Shown here: one piece after another, positions 19,775 to 27,960 of the stretch
How positions within the stretch are numbered: position 1 is the first letter of the stretch
Layout of the letters: each line of letters starts with the position of its first letter
The notes under the pieces: generated by a model
Told to the model about the DNA's origin: nothing
Databases searched by the model: none
Seen by the model: only the letters and a program-made list of their open reading frames with translations
Made by a program: the position numbers and the translations under genes
DNA from: Ancylobacter rudongensis
GTDB taxonomy: Bacteria; Pseudomonadota; Alphaproteobacteria; Rhizobiales; Xanthobacteraceae
Direction of reading: 5' to 3'
NCBI RefSeq assembly: GCF_900100155.1
Contig: NZ_FMTP01000002.1
Coordinates: forward strand, 124,001-188,000
Length of the DNA: 64,000 nt

Positions 19775-20551
19775 TCAGCCCGCCATCATCTCGGGCAGGG
19801 TGACAAGCTCGACGCCGGCCGCCCGCAGCGCCTCGCAGCAGGCGGATGCCACCGCGATGGCGCTCGGCTCGTCGCCGTGCACGCAGAGCGAATCGAACCT
19901 GGTCGGCATCTTCTTGCCGTTCACCGAGATGATCTCGCCATCCAGCACCATGCGCACGACACGCTCCGACGCCACTTTGGGATCGCGGATCATCGAATCC
20001 GCATGTACGCGCGAGCGCAGGTTGCCATCATCCTCGTAGAGCCGGTCGATGAAGGCTTCCCGTGACAGCGGCACGCCGAGATCGATCGCCGCCTTCTCCA
20101 TCTCGGTGCCCGACAAAGCGAGGTAATAGAGCGAGGGGTCGACCACCTTGATGGCGCGGCCGACGGCGCGCGCATAATCCTTGTCGACCGCGCACATGTT
20201 GTTGAGGGCGCCATGCGGCTTCACATGCGTCACCTTCACGCCCGCATAGGCGGCCATGCCAGCGAGCGCGCCGAGCTGATAGGCGACGAGATATTCGAGA
20301 TCGTCGGCATTCATCCGGATCTGCCGGCGACCAAAGCCCCAGACGTCGTTGAAGCCCGGATGGGCCCCCACCGAGACGCCGTTCGCCTTGGCCTTGAGGC
20401 ACACGTCGCGCATGACCGTGGCATCGCCGGCATGCTGGCCGCAGGCAACATTGACACTCTTGACGATCTTCAGGATCGCGTCGTCATTGCCGATGTCATA
20501 ATGGCCGTAGCCCTCGCCCATATCGGCGTTGATATTCATGCGCTTCGCCAC
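19775..20551 (-). CDS. pxpA: 5-oxoprolinase subunit A, LamB/YcsF family
   Basis: The 258-residue protein begins MNINADMGEGYGHYDIGND and contains SVNVACGQHAGD and VKPHGALNN, the LamB/YcsF metal and active-site signatures. PxpA works with PxpB and PxpC to hydrolyse 5-oxoproline with ATP; relatives may open other lactams. It is divergent from pxpBC across a 132-bp AT-rich region and is followed 4 bp later by fbiC. Given the surrounding catabolic genes, a pathway lactam is a plausible alternative to 5-oxoproline. Confidence 0.88.
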   Translation of the reverse strand: MAKRMNINADMGEGYGHYDIGNDDAILKIVKSVNVACGQHAGDATVMRDVCLKAKANGVSVGAHPGFNDVWGFGRRQIRMNADDLEYLVAYQLGALAGMAAYAGVKVTHVKPHGALNNMCAVDKDYARAVGRAIKVVDPSLYYLALSGTEMEKAAIDLGVPLSREAFIDRLYEDDGNLRSRVHADSMIRDPKVASERVVRMVLDGEIISVNGKKMPTRFDSLCVHGDEPSAIAVASACCEALRAAGVELVTLPEMMAG

Positions 20552-20623
20552 GGCCAGCCTCCCGACACCCTAGGTCCTGTTGACATTAACACATTATATA
20601 ATCATGCATTTCAAGTCGAAACG

Positions 20624-20641
20624 TACTAACATTAGTATGAT
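20624..20641. promoter_or_regulatory. Dyad in the pxpA/pxpB divergent promoter region
   Basis: TACTAA (20624-20629) and TTAGTA (20632-20637) form a perfect inverted repeat around CA. The right half extends to CATTAGTATGAT (20630-20641), nearly identical to the element at 12513-12524. The TATGAT at its end is a possible -10 box for pxpB. The surrounding 20560-20645 is AT-rich, as expected for two divergent promoters. Confidence 0.45.
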
Positions 20642-20683
20642 TGCCAGACAGCGGCAAGGCGCGAGGTGGCTGGGGAGGCGGGG

Positions 20684-21445
20684 ATGGTGGACGCAGAGGC
20701 GATGACGGCCAGGCGGATCGACGCCCGGGCACGCTTCCTGCCCGTGGGCGACTCCGCCTTCGCCGTCGAATTCGGCGACCGCATCGATCCGGGGATCAAT
20801 GCACTGGTCCACCGCACCGCCGCCCTCCTGACCGAGGCCCGGCCGGAGGGGCTGGTGGAAACCGTTCCGAGCTTCCGCTCGCTGCTGGTTCATTATGATC
20901 CCCTCTCCACCAGCGCGCAGGCGCTGCAAAGGTTCATCGGTGGCCTGGAACTGGAGGACGAGGCCGGGCAGGCGCCCCCACGCATCTGGCGGATTCCCGT
21001 GCTCTATGGCGGCGAGGCGGGCCCGGATCTCACCGAAGTGGCTGCCGCGACGGGGCTGAGCGAAGCGGAGGTGATCGCCCTCCATGCCGGCACGCTCTAC
21101 CGGGTCTATGTGCAGGGCTTCCTGCCGGGATTTGCCTATCTCGGCGACCTGCCGGAGGTGCTCGACCTTCCGCGCCGGACCAGCCCGCGCGTGCGCGTAC
21201 CGCCGGGCTCGGTCGCCATCGCCCAGCGCATGAGCGGCATCTACCCCGTCGAATCGCCGGGAGGCTGGCACCTCATCGGGCAAACACCGCTGCGCTTCTT
21301 CGATCCGGCGCAGTCGCCGCCGACCCTGTTCGCGCCGGGTGACGGGGTGCGATTCGTGCCGGTGGATGCCCGAGCGCATGCCGCAATCGCCGAGGCCGTC
21401 GCCCGGGGCCGCTATGAATCCGAACTGGAAGGTGGATCGGCATGA
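20684..21445 (+). CDS. pxpB: 5-oxoprolinase subunit B, KipI/allophanate hydrolase subunit 1 family
   Basis: The 253-residue protein has FLPVGDSAFAVEFGDRID at the start and the family hallmark GFLPGFAYLGDLP, then PRTSPRVRVPPGSVAIA and YPVESPGGWHLIG. It forms the ATP-dependent lactam hydrolase with PxpC and PxpA. I chose the ATG at 20684 for its GGGGAGG ribosome site; a GTG at 20666 and an ATG at 20702 are alternatives. The stop overlaps pxpC by 4 bp. Confidence 0.85.
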   Translation: MVDAEAMTARRIDARARFLPVGDSAFAVEFGDRIDPGINALVHRTAALLTEARPEGLVETVPSFRSLLVHYDPLSTSAQALQRFIGGLELEDEAGQAPPRIWRIPVLYGGEAGPDLTEVAAATGLSEAEVIALHAGTLYRVYVQGFLPGFAYLGDLPEVLDLPRRTSPRVRVPPGSVAIAQRMSGIYPVESPGGWHLIGQTPLRFFDPAQSPPTLFAPGDGVRFVPVDARAHAAIAEAVARGRYESELEGGSA

Positions 21446-22482
21446 CCGCCCGCCTGCACATCCTGCAGCCCGGCCCGCAAACAACCGTCCAGGACCTTGG
21501 CCGCCACGGATTCCAGGCCTATGGCGTGCCGGTCTGCGGCGCGCTGGACGGAACGGCGCTCCGGCTCGCCAATGCCCTGGTTGGCAATGAGGCGGGACAG
21601 GCAGGGCTGGAGATCCGCCTTGCCGGTCCGGCCTTCGAGGTCGTCGGCGGACCGGCAAGGCTGGCGCTGGCGGGGGCGCAGGCGCGCATTGAGGTTACGC
21701 TCGGCGACGAGACGCGGCGCTATGGGGCCTGGCGCGCCATCGACGTGCCCGAGGGGGCACAGGTGCGGGTGGGCGCGCTCGCAGGCTCCGGCTGCGCGGT
21801 GCTGGCCTTTGCCGGCGGCGTCGACACGCCGCCCGTGCTGTGCTCGCGCTCCACCGATCTCAAGGGCCGTTTCGGCGGGCATGAAGGCCGCGCGCTGGCT
21901 TCGGGCGACCGGCTGCTCCTCGGCAAGGGGAAAGCGCAGGGACCTTGCCTCGAACTCCCCTCGCCCCCGCGCGTCGCCGGCGAGGTCACGTTGCGCGCGG
22001 TTCCCGGCCCGCAGGCCGATGCCTTTACCGATGAGGCGGTGGCCGCCTTCTTCGCCACGCCCTATCGCATCTCGCGCGAGGCCGACCGCATGGGGATGCG
22101 ACTGGAAGGCCCGCCGCTCGCGTTCCGGCACGGCGCCGACATCGTCTCCGACGGCATCGCCACCGGGGCGATCCAGGTGCCGGGCTCCGGCCTGCCCATC
22201 CTGTTGCTCGCCGACCATCAGACCATCGGCGGCTACGCCAAGATCGCCACCGTTATTTCGGCCGATCTGCCGCTCGCAGGTGGCCTGATGCCGGGAGGGC
22301 TCGTCCACTTCCGGGCGGTCACGGTTGCCGAGGGAGAAGAGGCCCGTCGCGCGCGGGAGGCGGACATCGCACGCTTGGTCGCCTCGTTGGTTCCGGTGCG
22401 CGAGGGCGCACGCATTGATGAGGCGGCGCTCTACCAGGCGAATCTCATCTCGGGCGTTGTCACCGCACTGGAAAGCAGCTAA
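21442..22482 (+). CDS. pxpC: 5-oxoprolinase subunit C, KipA/allophanate hydrolase subunit 2 family
   Basis: The 346-residue protein begins HILQPGPQTTVQDLGRHGFQAYGVP, the N-terminal signature of the biotin-dependent carboxyltransferase/KipA family, and has RADRMGMRLEG-like and GLPILLLADHQTIGGYAKIATV segments, all typical. It is the partner of PxpB. The start overlaps the pxpB stop. A GntR regulator gene follows 107 bp later on the same strand. Confidence 0.85.
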   Translation: MTARLHILQPGPQTTVQDLGRHGFQAYGVPVCGALDGTALRLANALVGNEAGQAGLEIRLAGPAFEVVGGPARLALAGAQARIEVTLGDETRRYGAWRAIDVPEGAQVRVGALAGSGCAVLAFAGGVDTPPVLCSRSTDLKGRFGGHEGRALASGDRLLLGKGKAQGPCLELPSPPRVAGEVTLRAVPGPQADAFTDEAVAAFFATPYRISREADRMGMRLEGPPLAFRHGADIVSDGIATGAIQVPGSGLPILLLADHQTIGGYAKIATVISADLPLAGGLMPGGLVHFRAVTVAEGEEARRAREADIARLVASLVPVREGARIDEAALYQANLISGVVTALESS

Positions 22483-22589
22483 CCCGCCCGGCGAATAGGA
22501 TTTCATGATACCGAAGATAGAACGACTTCGCCGATTCTTCCCTTACGAGAGGCCGCCGATCGAGGCGGCGCGAGCGGACCGATACGACC

Positions 22590-23342
22590 ATGCTCAAGGA
22601 TTCTCCCGCCGCGACGGTCAATCCCGATTACCGCCGCAGCCCGGTGCCGCGCTATCTGCAGATCGCCGGCGTCATCCGCCGCCGCATCGAGGACGGCGTG
22701 TGGGGGCCGAATGAGAAGATCTCGACGCTGCAGGAACTCGAAGCCGAGTTCCAGGTGGCGCGCGTCACGGTGCGCCAGGCGGTGGAGGTGCTGCAGGGCG
22801 AGGGGCTGGTGCGCCGCATTCAGGGCAAGGGCACCTTCGTCTCCGCCTCGGTCGAGGATAAGCGCTGGCTGAAGCTGGACCTGAAATGGCACTCGCTGGC
22901 CGGCACGATCGGCGCCAATATTCCGCGCTTCCTGCCCGTGGCGACGCCGCCCGCCCCGCCGACGATTCGGCCGGAAGACGGCACTCCGGCCACGCGCTAC
23001 CGCTATCTGGAAAGCGTGCAGTCCCGCCGCGGCCAGCCTTATTCCTTCGCCCGGGTGCATTTCGACGCGGCGCTGTATGAACTCGCCCCCGCCCGCTTCG
23101 ACCGCGAGCCGACCATCGCCGTGGTCGCCTCGCTGGAGGGGCTGAAGGTGAAGCGCGCCCGGCAGTCCTTCATCGTCGGCACGGTGGAGCCCCGCGTGGC
23201 GAACCTGCTCGCCACCGGGATCGGCTTCCCCACCGTCGAGGCCCATCTGGTCATCACCGACGAGAACGACGTGGTGATCTATGTCGCCGATATCGTCTAT
23301 CGCGGCGACTGCGTGCAGCTCGACATCGACCTGCTGGGCTGA
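22590..23342 (+). CDS. GntR-family regulator with UTRA effector domain
   Basis: The 250-residue protein has a GntR winged helix at about residues 20-85 (PRYLQIAGVIRRRIEDG, then EAEFQVARVTVRQAVEVLQ and IQGKGTFVS), followed by a UTRA ligand-binding domain (residues about 105-245). HutC-type regulators of this kind repress catabolic operons until they bind a pathway metabolite. It lies in the middle of the island just after pxpC and is the best candidate for the CATTRGTATSRT-like sites at 7719, 12513 and 20630. The effector is unknown. Confidence 0.8.
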   Translation: MLKDSPAATVNPDYRRSPVPRYLQIAGVIRRRIEDGVWGPNEKISTLQELEAEFQVARVTVRQAVEVLQGEGLVRRIQGKGTFVSASVEDKRWLKLDLKWHSLAGTIGANIPRFLPVATPPAPPTIRPEDGTPATRYRYLESVQSRRGQPYSFARVHFDAALYELAPARFDREPTIAVVASLEGLKVKRARQSFIVGTVEPRVANLLATGIGFPTVEAHLVITDENDVVIYVADIVYRGDCVQLDIDLLG

Positions 23343-23362
23343 ATATCGACAGGCGAGTCTGC

Positions 23363-23378
23363 CGGGCCCTCAGGCCCG
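23363..23378. terminator. Hairpin between converging GntR and CoxS-CoxG genes
   Basis: CGGGCC (23363-23368) pairs with GGCCCG (23373-23378) across a CTCA loop, between the converging genes and overlapping the stop of the leftward one. There is no T-run on either side, so bidirectional termination is only suggested. Confidence 0.3.
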
Positions 23379-24560
23379 CCGAAACAGGCGCCTGAGCCAG
23401 TCCTTCACCAGCGAGAACAGCAGCGACCCGGCATCGAGCGGGGCAGGCTGCGCCGGGGCGGTCTCGCCCCGCAGCAGGGCGGTCAGATTGGTCGCAAACG
23501 CCGCCGTCAGGCGCGCGGCCAGATCGCGCGCGAGCGCTCCACGGCTCATCTGCGCGAGCGGGCCCTGCAGCACATAGGCCACCTCCACCCGAACCCGCGT
23601 CGCCGCCGCTCCCGGCAGTTCATCGAGACCATAGACCAGCCGCGCCTGAACCCGCGTCGCGCTGCGCCGATCGACACCGCCGCCTTCGATCGTCCCGGTC
23701 CAGTTCGCCGGATCGGCAGCGATCACTCCTGTGCCGCCAAAGGCGGCCTGGATCGGCCCGAGCTTCACCAGCATTTCCGCGTTCACCCTGCGCCCGTCGC
23801 TCGGTGCCGTCAGCCGCGCGCCCGGCAGGCAGGCGATTACCTGTGCCGGATCCTGGAACAGCGCCCAGACCTGTGCCCGGCTCGCCGGCACCTCGAAGTC
23901 CTGCACCAACTCCACCGGATTGCGCAAAGGTTCCGGCACGAAACCCGCGCCGGCGGCCGGCTTGTCCTCGCTTCGGCCGGGGCGCGCATCCTGCCCGTCC
24001 GGAAGCCGCGCCGGAGCCACCGGCAAGGTCAGCGGCGAGATGTGGAGCGGGGGAGCGACCGCCCCGCTGCGCGTCACCACCGCCGCCTCGCCGGCCTTGG
24101 CCCGCTCGGCCGCCACCGCCCGGACGGCGCGGATGATGCCGATATAGCCGGTGCAACGGCACAGATTTCCCGCCAGTTCATGACGGATGGCCGCATCATC
24201 CGCACCAGGGCGCCGCAGCACGATGTCGCGCGCCATGATGAGCATCCCCGGCGTGCAGAAGCCGCACTGCAGCCCATGCTCCGCCATGAAGGCCTCGCGC
24301 AGGCGGGCGGCAACGGGATCGTCCGCCAACCCTTCCACCGTTGTAATGGCGGCACCATCAAGCGCGACGGGAAAGGCGATGCAGGCACGGGCGGGAGCGC
24401 CGTCGATCAGCACGGTACACGCCCCACATACACCATGCTCGCACCCCAGATGCGTACCGGTGAGCAGCAATTCCTCGCGCACGAAATCGGCGAGATGCTG
24501 GCGCGGCTCGACCTCGACCTCGATGTCGCGGCCGTTGACGGAAAGGCGGATCGGCTTCAT
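23370..24560 (-). CDS. Fusion of a CoxS-type [2Fe-2S] subunit with a CoxG-like SRPBCC domain
   Basis: The 396-residue protein joins two partners that are normally separate. Residues 1-150 are a CoxS small subunit with all iron-sulfur ligands: C40, C45, C48, C60, then C99, C102, C134 and C136. After a proline-rich linker (about 150-205), a CoxG-type SRPBCC domain follows (PVELVQDFEVPASRAQVWALF onward). A basic tail KDWLRRLFRRA ends it. CoxG recruits CO dehydrogenase-type enzymes to the membrane, so the fusion may anchor this hydroxylase. It is the third gene of a leftward L-M-S operon, overlapping the M gene by 4 bp. Confidence 0.88.
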   Translation of the reverse strand: MKPIRLSVNGRDIEVEVEPRQHLADFVREELLLTGTHLGCEHGVCGACTVLIDGAPARACIAFPVALDGAAITTVEGLADDPVAARLREAFMAEHGLQCGFCTPGMLIMARDIVLRRPGADDAAIRHELAGNLCRCTGYIGIIRAVRAVAAERAKAGEAAVVTRSGAVAPPLHISPLTLPVAPARLPDGQDARPGRSEDKPAAGAGFVPEPLRNPVELVQDFEVPASRAQVWALFQDPAQVIACLPGARLTAPSDGRRVNAEMLVKLGPIQAAFGGTGVIAADPANWTGTIEGGGVDRRSATRVQARLVYGLDELPGAAATRVRVEVAYVLQGPLAQMSRGALARDLAARLTAAFATNLTALLRGETAPAQPAPLDAGSLLFSLVKDWLRRLFRRA

Positions 24561-25384
24561 GCGGGCTGACCTTCAGGCTGGCTTTTCGTTGCCAGCGCGG
24601 CAATCGCTTGCCGTACAACCTCGCGGCGCAAGCGGAATGTGGCCGGATCGGCGGCAAGGCCGGCCGCGCGGAGAATGTCGTCGACGACCTCGGGGGAATT
24701 GATGGCAGTGCCGGCCTCGGCGATCACCAGCTGCCGCGCCTCCGTGGCGCCGATGGCGAGACGCTGAACATCGCCTTCCGGGTCGACCAGCACCGCGCAC
24801 ATCGCTTCGGCGAACTCGCCGACCTTGCGGCAGGACTTGCGATAGCCGAAGCGTGCCCTCGCCGAGCGGCGCGGGACGAATATCCCGGCGATGATCTCGC
24901 CGGGCGCAAGCGCCGTCTCGAAGGCGCCGAGGATGAACGCCTCGACCGGCAGCTCCCGTGTTCCAGCCGGTCCGGCGAGATGCACCCGGGCGCCAAGAGC
25001 GGCGAGCGTCGTCGGCCAGTCGGCGGCAGGATCGGCGTGGGCAAGGCTGCCACCGATGGTGCCGCGATTGCGCACAGCGCGATAGGCGATGCCATGGGCA
25101 ATACGCGCGAGAAAACCGGGCGTCGGGTCCGCCACGGCGCCGTCCTCAAACTCGGCATGGGTCAGTCCGGCGCCGTAAAGGATCCCGTCCGGGCGTTCCT
25201 CGACCCGCCGCAGCTCGGGCAGGCGGGAAATGTCGACCACGCAACCCGGCCGGGAGAGGCGGAGATTGAGCATTGGGCCGAGGCTCTGCCCGCCGGCCAT
25301 CGGCCGGGCGCTGGCATCCTCGAGCGCGGCAATGGCACCGGCACAATCGACCGGGCGCAGATAGTCGAACCGCGCGGCCTTCAC
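24557..25384 (-). CDS. CoxM-type FAD-binding subunit of a molybdenum hydroxylase
   Basis: The 275-residue M subunit has AGGQSLGPML near residue 31 and a second FAD motif NRGTIGGSLAHADPAADWP near 106. It overlaps the large-subunit gene and the CoxS-CoxG gene by 4 bp each, so the three are coupled in the order L, M, S-G. Together they form one complete xanthine dehydrogenase-family hydroxylase. The substrate is unknown. Confidence 0.87.
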   Translation of the reverse strand: MKAARFDYLRPVDCAGAIAALEDASARPMAGGQSLGPMLNLRLSRPGCVVDISRLPELRRVEERPDGILYGAGLTHAEFEDGAVADPTPGFLARIAHGIAYRAVRNRGTIGGSLAHADPAADWPTTLAALGARVHLAGPAGTRELPVEAFILGAFETALAPGEIIAGIFVPRRSARARFGYRKSCRKVGEFAEAMCAVLVDPEGDVQRLAIGATEARQLVIAEAGTAINSPEVVDDILRAAGLAADPATFRLRREVVRQAIAALATKSQPEGQPA

Positions 25385-27795
25385 GACGCGAACCCTCCCA
25401 CTGATCGGCTTTCCGCTGACGCCTTCTGTCGCGCCGCCTCGACCGCGTCGCGCACCCGGCGCGGCGTCATCGGCGAGACGGTCATCTCAGCGCCGAGCCC
25501 GGCCAGCGCGTCGTTGATCGCATTGCCGATCGCCGCCGGTGGGGCAATGGCACCGCCCTCGCCTATGCCCTTCTGGCCGAAGCGCGTATTGGGCGACGGC
25601 GTTTCCATGTGAGCGATGCACACATCCGGCATCTCGCCTGCGCCGGGCAGGAGGTAGTCCGCCAGCGTCGAGGCCAGCGGCTGGCCGTGACCATCATAGA
25701 TCATCTCCTCATAAAGCGCTGTGCCGATGCCCTGCGCGGTGCCGCCATAGATCTGGCCGTCCACCACCATCGGGTTGAGCAGCACACCGCCATCCTCGAC
25801 GATGACGTAGTCAAGGATCTCCACCTCCCCCGTCTCCGGTGCCACCGCCACGACGCAGGCATGGGCGGCATAGGAAAAAGTGCCCGTGTCGACGGTCGGG
25901 CGGTAGCCGGCGACGAGGTCCAGCCCGTCCGGGTCGATGTCGGCGGGCAGGTTCTGCGGCGCGAGATACCAGGTTGCCGCCACCTCCCGGAAGCTGACCG
26001 ACCCCTGCGGGCCGATCACCTGGGCGTCGCGGACCGTCACGGCCTCAAGCGGCGCCTGCAACAGATGCGCCCCGATCCGGGCAATACGGCCGGCCAGCCG
26101 CTCGCAGGCGCTCGCCACCGCTCCGCCGGCCATGACGGCCGAGCGCGAGCCCCAGGTGCCGGTCGAATAGGGCGTCATGGCGGTGTCGCCATGGACCACA
26201 TTGACGAGCTCGGGGTCGATGCCCAGCACTTCGCAAGCCACCTGCGCCAGCGTCGTCTCCATCGACTGGCCATGGCTCTGGCTGCCGATCCGGACTTCCA
26301 GCGTGCCATCAGGGGTAAGCCGGGCGCCGCAGGATTCGATACCGGGGACCATCGGAATGCCCCAGCCATGATAGACCGACGTGCCATGGGCGCCCTGCTC
26401 GCAATAGACGGCATAGCCGAGCCCGATGCGCCGCCCGTCCGCCTCCGCCGCCTGCTGGCGGGCGCGAACCCCCTGATGGTCGATCATCGCGAAAGCCCGT
26501 CGCAGGCTTTCGGGATAGTCGCCCATGTCGAAATCCTTGCCGGTGATCGAAGTGAACGGCATCTGGTCAGGGCGCACCAGATTTCGCTGGCGCACCTCAT
26601 AGGGCTCCAGCCCGGCCGCGCGCGCCACCGCATCGATCATCAGCTCCATCGCCGTGCACACGCCGGTGCGCGCCACGCCGCGATACGGCACGATCGGCGG
26701 CTTGTTGGAGCAGACGGAATAGGTGCGGCAGCGATAGGCCGGCAGATTGTAAGGCCCCGGCAGGTTCGACACCACCTGCGCGCCCTCAAGACAGGCGGAG
26801 AAGGGATAGACCGAATAGGCGCCGGCATCGACATGTGCCTGCGCCTCCAGCCCGAGTAGGCGGCCTTCGGTGTCGGCATAGGCCGTCATCACATAGTGAT
26901 GCTCGCGGCAATTGGCGGCGGCGATGAGATGCTCTCGGCGGTCCTCCAGCCATTTCACCGGCCGGTCGAGCCTCAGCGACGCCCAGGCACAGCAGACTTC
27001 CTCGGGCTGCAGCAGCCCCTTCCAGCCGAAGCCGCCGCCGACATCGGGCGCCACCACGCGGATCTTGCGGGTGTCGAGCCCGAGGCATTCGGCTAAGCCC
27101 GAGCGCACGATGTGCGGCATCTGGGTGGAGGTCCACAAGGTAAGCTGCTCGACCGTGCGGTCGAACAGGGCGATGCAGCCCTTGCCCTCCAGCGGAGCCA
27201 TGCACTGCCGGCTGGTGCGCACCTCGCGCGTCACCTGAATCGGCGCGCCCTTGAGCGTCTCGTCGAAATTCTTCTCGGTCGAGGAGACGAGGAACACGTT
27301 TTCCGCCCAGTCCTCATGGATCAGCGCGGCGCCGTCCTTGGCGGCGCGCAGCATGTCGACATTGGCCGGCAGCTCCTCGTACTCGACCTCGATTTCCTCG
27401 CACAGATCCTCGGCAAGCGCCCTGTTTTCCGCCAGCACCATCACCACCGGCTCGCCGACGAACCTTACCTTGCCGCTCGCCAGCGAGGGCTGGGCGGAGA
27501 CGCGAAAGCCCGGCAGCCCGGTCTTTGCCAGAATGTCCTTCACACCCGCCATGTCGGCATGGACGAAGGCGCGCCCTTCCAGATGCGCCGGAATATGCAC
27601 TGCCTTAATGCGCGCATGGGCCAGCGACGAGCGCAGGAAAGCCGCTTCCAGCTGGCCCGGAAATCGCATGTCGCCGATGAAGCGCCCGCGCCCGGCCAGC
27701 AGGCGGGCATCCTCCTTGCGGCGAACCGAGGCGCCGACGCCCTTATGCGCCTTTGCACCGCCGGAACGCTCGCCATCCTGCCCTTGGGCGACCAT
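25381..27795 (-). CDS. CoxL-type molybdopterin large subunit of a hydroxylase
   Basis: The 804-residue protein belongs to the xanthine dehydrogenase/aldehyde oxidase large-subunit family. It has GASVRRKEDARLLAGRGRFIGD at the N-terminus, DVGGGFGWKG near the molybdopterin site, and FGQKGIGEGGAIAPP containing the catalytic glutamate (GEGG). The stretch usually reading AYRGAGRPEA is PYRGVARTGVC here. The AYXCSFR motif of true CO dehydrogenase is absent, so I do not call it carbon-monoxide dehydrogenase. I chose the ATG at 27795 for its CGGGAG ribosome site over a GTG at 27816. It is first in the L-M-SG operon and divergent from another CoxL-like gene. Confidence 0.85.
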   Translation of the reverse strand: MVAQGQDGERSGGAKAHKGVGASVRRKEDARLLAGRGRFIGDMRFPGQLEAAFLRSSLAHARIKAVHIPAHLEGRAFVHADMAGVKDILAKTGLPGFRVSAQPSLASGKVRFVGEPVVMVLAENRALAEDLCEEIEVEYEELPANVDMLRAAKDGAALIHEDWAENVFLVSSTEKNFDETLKGAPIQVTREVRTSRQCMAPLEGKGCIALFDRTVEQLTLWTSTQMPHIVRSGLAECLGLDTRKIRVVAPDVGGGFGWKGLLQPEEVCCAWASLRLDRPVKWLEDRREHLIAAANCREHHYVMTAYADTEGRLLGLEAQAHVDAGAYSVYPFSACLEGAQVVSNLPGPYNLPAYRCRTYSVCSNKPPIVPYRGVARTGVCTAMELMIDAVARAAGLEPYEVRQRNLVRPDQMPFTSITGKDFDMGDYPESLRRAFAMIDHQGVRARQQAAEADGRRIGLGYAVYCEQGAHGTSVYHGWGIPMVPGIESCGARLTPDGTLEVRIGSQSHGQSMETTLAQVACEVLGIDPELVNVVHGDTAMTPYSTGTWGSRSAVMAGGAVASACERLAGRIARIGAHLLQAPLEAVTVRDAQVIGPQGSVSFREVAATWYLAPQNLPADIDPDGLDLVAGYRPTVDTGTFSYAAHACVVAVAPETGEVEILDYVIVEDGGVLLNPMVVDGQIYGGTAQGIGTALYEEMIYDGHGQPLASTLADYLLPGAGEMPDVCIAHMETPSPNTRFGQKGIGEGGAIAPPAAIGNAINDALAGLGAEMTVSPMTPRRVRDAVEAARQKASAESRSVGGFAS

Positions 27796-27960
27796 AAGCA
27801 ACTCCCGCGGGACCACTCCCGCAAAATACTATCTCATTCGATTATCGACACTATCGTGCGATATGTGCTTATCTTTACATAGATAGAATGATTAGAAAAG
27901 ATGCAGCTATGAGACTGCTTCGTTGCGCGCCACTCTGATCGGAAGCCGAAAGGGAAAGCC
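27796..27960. promoter_or_regulatory. AT-rich divergent promoter region between two CoxL-like genes
   Basis: This 165-bp gap drives two divergent large-subunit genes. Bases 27825-27905 are strikingly AT-rich for this genome and contain TATCG repeats (TATCGACACTATCG) and CTTTACATAGATAG. No clear dyad or copy of the 12513-type element is visible. GGGAAAGCC lies before the rightward start. Confidence 0.45.

Noticed and set aside
17530..19803. A 757-residue reading frame on the + strand opposite fbiC
   Set aside because: It is the GC-rich shadow of fbiC, with low-complexity arginine-rich protein and no family resemblance. The same holds for the long frame opposite 863-2179.
20580..20602. TTGACA and TATAAT as a promoter for pxpB
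   Set aside because: They are only 11 bp apart, too short for sigma-70; 16-18 bp is needed.
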